Shown here in pieces: positions 5,570 to 8,528 of a stretch of DNA of 8,528 nucleotides (within the stretch, counting starts at the first letter, position 1; every line of letters begins with the position of its first letter). Below the pieces are notes generated by a model. The model did no database searches and was not told where the DNA came from. It saw only the letters and a program-made list of their open reading frames with translations. Location: contig CAJMLD010000057.1 in the NCBI GenBank assembly GCA_905214175.1, positions 1 through 8,528 on the forward strand, in the 5' to 3' direction. The DNA comes from an uncultured bacterium. GTDB lineage: Bacteria; Actinomycetota; Coriobacteriia; Coriobacteriales; Atopobiaceae. Made by a program: the position numbers and the translations under genes.

Positions 5570-7372
5570 ATGGGTAACGGTACTTCTGGGTCCACGGCGC
5601 ACCGCCGCCGCGGTCTCTTCTCCAGTTTTCTCGGCTACTACGCCGGTCAAATGCATCTCTTCATCGCCGACATCATCTGTGCCATCGTCGTCGCCGGCAT
5701 CGACCTCGCCTTCCCGCAGATCCTCCGCACGCTCACGGGAGGTCTCTTCCGGGAAGGTCCGGATGCTATCACCTCTGCGCTTCTCTACCTTCTCGTTGGT
5801 TTTGTCGTCATGTACGCGGTGCGCTTTGGGTGCCGCTACTTTGTGGCCTACTGGGGCCATGTCATGGGTGCGCGCATGGAGAGCCGCATGCGCGAGGATC
5901 TCTTTGACGCCTACGAGCGCATGAGCCTCTCGTTCTTTGACCGCAACAAGTCCGGCGACCTTATGAGCCGCCTGGTCAGCGACCTCTTCGACATCTCCGA
6001 AGCGGCCCACCACGGCCCGGAGTTCCTGCTCATCGGTGCCATCGAGGTCATTGGCTCGTTCGTCATCCTCTCGTTTATCAATGTGCCCCTCACCGCATGC
6101 CTGGGTGTTGTTCTCGCCGTCCTCGTGGTCTACAACCTGCGCGCCAACCTCCAGATGAAGGCCGTCTTTCGCGAGAACCGCGTGCGCATCTCAAACGTGA
6201 ACTCGCGTCTCGAGGACAGCCTTTCCGGCGTGCGCGTGGTCAAGAGCTTTGCCGCCGAGGACGTGGAGCGCGAGAAGTTCCGCGAGAGCAACGAGGCCTA
6301 CCTTGACTCCAAGGTTCGCATGTATCGTGCCATGGGGCGCTACCAGGCCGGCATTGCCGCGCTCATGGGCATCCTCTACACGCTCATCGTGGTGATGGGC
6401 GGTTGGCTCATCTCCCAGGGCCAGATGGAGGCCACCGACCTCGCCACCTACGCCCTCTACATTTCGCTCTTCACCACACCTATCGAGAACATCCTCAACT
6501 TCACCGAGACCTTCCAGAAGGCTATTGCCGGTTTCCGCCGCTTCAAGGAGATGGTCGACTCCCAGCCCGAAATCGAGGACGCCCCCGGAGCGCCGGCGCT
6601 CAAGGTAACCGAGGGCGCCATCTCGTACCACGATGTCCACTTTGCGTATGAGGACGGGGAAGGCAAAGGCGCTGGCGAGAACCCCGAGGTCATTCGTGGC
6701 CTCAACCTGGACATCCGCCCCGGCGAGACCATTGCCCTGGTGGGGGCGTCCGGCGGCGGCAAGTCCACCACCTGTGCGCTTCTCCCGCGCTTCTACGACG
6801 TTGATTCCGGCTCCATCACCATCGACGGACAGGATGTGCGCTCGGTCACGCAGCGGAGCCTGCGCGAGGCCATTGGCATTGTGCAGCAGGAGGTCTATCT
6901 CTTTGACGGAACCATCGCCGAGAACATCGCCTACGGCAACCCACACGCGACCATGGCGCAGATAGAGAGCGCTGCCGAGAAGGCCAACATCGCGGAGTTC
7001 ATCAAGACGCTGCCCGATGGCTACGAGACCCAGGTGGGGGAGAGGGGCACGAGGCTTTCGGGCGGACAGAAGCAGCGCATCGCCATCGCGCGCGTTTTTC
7101 TCAAGAACCCGAAGATCCTCATCCTGGATGAGGCGACCTCGGCCCTGGACAATGAGTCCGAGCACGCGGTGCAGGAGTCGCTCGCGTCGCTCTCACGTGG
7201 GCGTACGACCATCGTGATTGCGCATCGGCTCTCGACCATCAAGGACGCCGATGAAATCGCGACGATTGACGCCGGGCGTGTGGTCGAGCGGGGGACGCAC
7301 GAGGAGCTTCTCGCCCGCGGCGGCACCTATGCGCGGTACTACCGCATGCAGTTCGAGGGCACGCGCGCGTAG
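5570..7372 (+). CDS. ABC exporter half-transporter (permease fused to ATPase, MsbA/BmrA-like)
   Basis: The product has 600 residues, the usual length for a type I (type IV fold) ABC exporter that works as a dimer in the membrane. Hydrophobic segments near 29-50, 67-89, 150-170, 172-190 and 258-283 fit a six-helix permease domain in residues 20-320. The ATPase domain (about 350-595) has Walker A GASGGGKST (392-400), Q-loop IVQQEVYLFDGTIAENI (437-453), signature LSGGQ (496-500), Walker B ILILDEAT (516-523) with Glu521, D-loop SALD (524-527) and switch His552 in IAHRLST. All catalytic residues are present, so it should be active. The substrate cannot be read, and lipid, peptide or drug export are all possible. 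It has no partner half-transporter beside it, which suggests a homodimer. The start at 5570 is set by the ribosome site and family length. An upstream in-frame ATG at 5363 would add 69 arginine/proline-rich residues encoded by the repeats and is rejected. The gene is bracketed by inverted copies of two repeat families. Confidence 0.95.
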   Translation: MGNGTSGSTAHRRRGLFSSFLGYYAGQMHLFIADIICAIVVAGIDLAFPQILRTLTGGLFREGPDAITSALLYLLVGFVVMYAVRFGCRYFVAYWGHVMGARMESRMREDLFDAYERMSLSFFDRNKSGDLMSRLVSDLFDISEAAHHGPEFLLIGAIEVIGSFVILSFINVPLTACLGVVLAVLVVYNLRANLQMKAVFRENRVRISNVNSRLEDSLSGVRVVKSFAAEDVEREKFRESNEAYLDSKVRMYRAMGRYQAGIAALMGILYTLIVVMGGWLISQGQMEATDLATYALYISLFTTPIENILNFTETFQKAIAGFRRFKEMVDSQPEIEDAPGAPALKVTEGAISYHDVHFAYEDGEGKGAGENPEVIRGLNLDIRPGETIALVGASGGGKSTTCALLPRFYDVDSGSITIDGQDVRSVTQRSLREAIGIVQQEVYLFDGTIAENIAYGNPHATMAQIESAAEKANIAEFIKTLPDGYETQVGERGTRLSGGQKQRIAIARVFLKNPKILILDEATSALDNESEHAVQESLASLSRGRTTIVIAHRLSTIKDADEIATIDAGRVVERGTHEELLARGGTYARYYRMQFEGTRA

Positions 7373-7394
7373 GCGCCGGGGGCGCGGCTGGCGC

Positions 7395-7414
7395 CGGGGG
7401 CTGCGAGGCCCCCG
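7395..7414 (+). terminator. Hairpin just after the ABC transporter gene, weak terminator candidate
   Basis: CGGGGGC (7395-7401), loop TGCGAG, GCCCCCG (7408-7414) form a seven-pair stem 22 bases after the stop codon. It has no T-run. The next hairpin element (7421-7510) ends in six Ts (7505-7510) and may supply the real stop for transcription on the + strand. Confidence 0.4.
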
Positions 7415-7420
7415 CCGGAC

Positions 7421-7510
7421 AAAAGCGCCCACCAAAACAATGGCGGGCTCTTCTCAGCGACGTTTTCCCAGGAAGCTGGTAGTAACCGGTCGTTTTGGTG
7501 TGCGTTTTTT
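7421..7510 (-). repeat. Inverted-end repeat element, copy 2 (opposite orientation)
   Basis: Read on the minus strand, 7506 down to 7455 matches 5195-5246 with two differences in 52 bases. The remainder (7454-7421) is a looser match with the same landmarks. The ends GCGCCCACCAAAAC (7425-7438) and GTTTTGGTGTGCG (7492-7504) are inverted repeats that pair better here than in copy 1. On the + strand the right end is followed by a run of six Ts, giving a terminator-like layout for the ABC transporter gene. No target duplication is visible. The stretch 7511-7546 between this element and the next array shows nothing recognisable. Confidence 0.8.
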
Positions 7511-7546
7511 CGAGGCCCGGCTTCGTTCTGGGCAGAGAGAAGCGGG

Positions 7547-7754
7547 CTCCGGTGAGACCTTGGCGCCACAGGGCCAGTTATAGCAGCAACCCCGTACAAA
7601 GTCGCCCTTGTGGCGCCGTTTCGGCGCCACAAGGATGGTTCCAGCAGCAAGTGCGTACGAAACCGCTACTGTGGCGTCAATTTGGCACCACAAGGCGTAT
7701 TCCTGCAGCAACCCCGTACGAAACCCCCGCTGTGGCGTCACCCCGGCGTTACCC
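7547..7754 (-). repeat. Tandem array of 61-base hairpin units, downstream array (opposite orientation)
   Basis: Four 25-base hairpin positions begin at 7547, 7608, 7669 and 7730, exactly 61 bases apart. They are separated by 36-base linkers (7572-7607, 7633-7668, 7694-7729) that are the reverse complement of the upstream linkers. TTCCAGCAGCAAGTGCGTAC (7639-7658) is the clearest case: its complement occurs at 5342-5361. The hairpin at 7607-7633 is the best in the window: CTTGTGGCGCC, loop GTTTC, GGCGCCACAAG, 11 perfect pairs. The outer two hairpins (7547 and 7730) are eroded. The linkers share CAGCA and CGTAC(A/G)AA. The array ends about 65 bases before the next gene's promoter, as it does upstream of the ABC transporter gene. 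Confidence 0.85.
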
Positions 7755-7820
7755 CGGCTCGTCCCTCGCGTCTCGCCATCCGACAGGTGTCTGGCATGCG
7801 ACCAAGTCCATCCAAACGGG

Positions 7821-7885
7821 TAGAATGTCGGCGTACGTGTGGTGCGCCGCGCCCGACAAACACGAGGGGGCGTCGCAGGAGAAGG
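7821..7885 (+). promoter_or_regulatory. Candidate promoter and ribosome site of the DUF948-like gene
   Basis: TAGAAT (7821-7826), preceded by CGGG, is a good -10 hexamer and would give a leader of about 60 bases. The -35 region is unclear. AGGAGAAGG (7877-7885) is a strong ribosome site eight bases before the ATG at 7894. Confidence 0.55.
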
Positions 7886-7893
7886 GACACAAG

Positions 7894-8528
7894 ATGAGTC
7901 CTCTGGACATAGCCCTTGTCGTGCTTGTCGTTGTTGCCATCTGGGCCGTGGTCGAGCTCGCGCTCACCATCCGTAAGGCGCGCGCCTCGGTCGACGAGGT
8001 CACTACTTCGGCAAACGAGACCATCGCGCAGGTGCAGCCTATCATTGCTAAGGTGGACGGCATGGTCGATGACCTTGACCCCGCCATGAAGCAGGTCAAC
8101 CCGCTTCTCGTCAAGGCCGGGGAGACCATTGACGGTGCCACCCAGAGTCTCGACAGTCTCAACACCATCCTGGGCGACGTCTCCACGGTTACGGGCACGG
8201 CCTCGGCCGTGACCGATACGGTGAGCAAGGGCGTCGCGGGTGCTGCGGGTGCCGTTGCCGGCGCGGTCTCCAAGCTCGTGGGTAAGGGCGAGGCGCCCCA
8301 GGCGCGCCTCGAGGATGCCGCGAGCAAGGGTGGCGAGAAGGTCGAGGAGAACCCCGAGCCTGGCCAGCAGCGCGCCACCGCGTATGTGACCTACGCGCCG
8401 GTCGAGGCCGCAGATCCCGTCCCTGCCGCAGACCCCACCCCGTCCGCCGAGAAGCAGCCCCACAAACCCAAGCACGCCGCTCCCATCTCCACCCCGGAGA
8501 CCGCGGCAGATGGCGAGGAGAACAATGC
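7894..8528 (+). CDS. DUF948-like single-pass membrane protein, 3' end outside the window
   Basis: The frame is open from ATG 7894 to the window edge (211 complete codons plus two bases), so the gene is partial. The N-terminus MSPLDIALVVLVVVAIWAVV gives one membrane helix (about 4-24), followed by a basic stop-transfer segment IRKAR. Residues 30-110 are helical and rich in V, T, I and D (for example VQPIIAKVDGMVDDLDPAMK). This is the pattern of DUF948 proteins and related methyl-accepting-like helical bundles. A Gly/Ala-rich segment (about 112-130) and a Pro/Ala/Glu-rich low-complexity tail with Lys/His patches follow. The strong ribosome site and membrane helix fix the start. Its role is unknown: DUF948 proteins have been linked only loosely to general stress and envelope functions. 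Family assignment is by overall pattern, not by a diagnostic motif. Confidence 0.75.
   Translation, partial: MSPLDIALVVLVVVAIWAVVELALTIRKARASVDEVTTSANETIAQVQPIIAKVDGMVDDLDPAMKQVNPLLVKAGETIDGATQSLDSLNTILGDVSTVTGTASAVTDTVSKGVAGAAGAVAGAVSKLVGKGEAPQARLEDAASKGGEKVEENPEPGQQRATAYVTYAPVEAADPVPAADPTPSAEKQPHKPKHAAPISTPETAADGEENN

Noticed and set aside
7454..7741. Minus-strand open frames over the downstream repeats (for example 95 residues)
   Set aside because: They are made of repeat sequence, lack a start signal, and the same repeat is read in a different frame in other overlapping frames.

Overview
The window is high-GC DNA (strongly G/C at third codon positions) with five genes, all on the + strand. 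The mix suggests a high-GC actinobacterium of the Coriobacteriia, near Olsenella, Atopobium or Collinsella. The hints are a promoter placed for leaderless translation, a Tat-exported lipoprotein glycosidase, and rarA close to a DUF948-type membrane protein. The assignment is inference from gene content and style, not from a marker gene.

Layout. Bases 138-1565 encode RarA/MgsA, a AAA+ ATPase that acts at stalled replication forks. Next comes a small secreted lipoprotein (1778-2269) with a Ser/Thr-rich tether and a lipocalin-like beta-rich domain. It ends against a perfect 29-base palindrome. A Tat-signal lipoprotein of glycoside hydrolase family 3 follows (2441-4912). After a 657-base spacer lies a complete ABC exporter half-transporter (5570-7372). 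A 521-base spacer then leads to the start of a DUF948-like single-pass membrane protein that runs off the window (7894-8528). Spacing and the candidate promoters suggest that each gene is transcribed on its own rather than in one operon.

The most notable content is non-coding. The two spacers around the ABC exporter gene each carry the same two repeat families. The first is an element of about 83 bases with inverted ends and a core of 52 bases (2 mismatches between copies). The second is a tandem array with an exact 61-base period, made of a 25-base GGCGCC hairpin plus a 36-base conserved linker. There are three full units and one decayed unit upstream, and four units downstream. Both families lie in opposite orientation in the two spacers, so they bracket the exporter gene as inverted repeats. 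The linkers are conserved and the hairpin stems show paired base changes. The array is therefore not CRISPR and not coding, since 61 is not a multiple of 3. I do not recognise either family with certainty.

Function. The two lipoproteins and the exporter are envelope proteins. The GH3 enzyme probably releases sugar from beta-glucosides outside the membrane, and the small lipoprotein beside it may bind a ligand or assist, which is a guess. RarA is a housekeeping protein with no obvious link to its neighbours.
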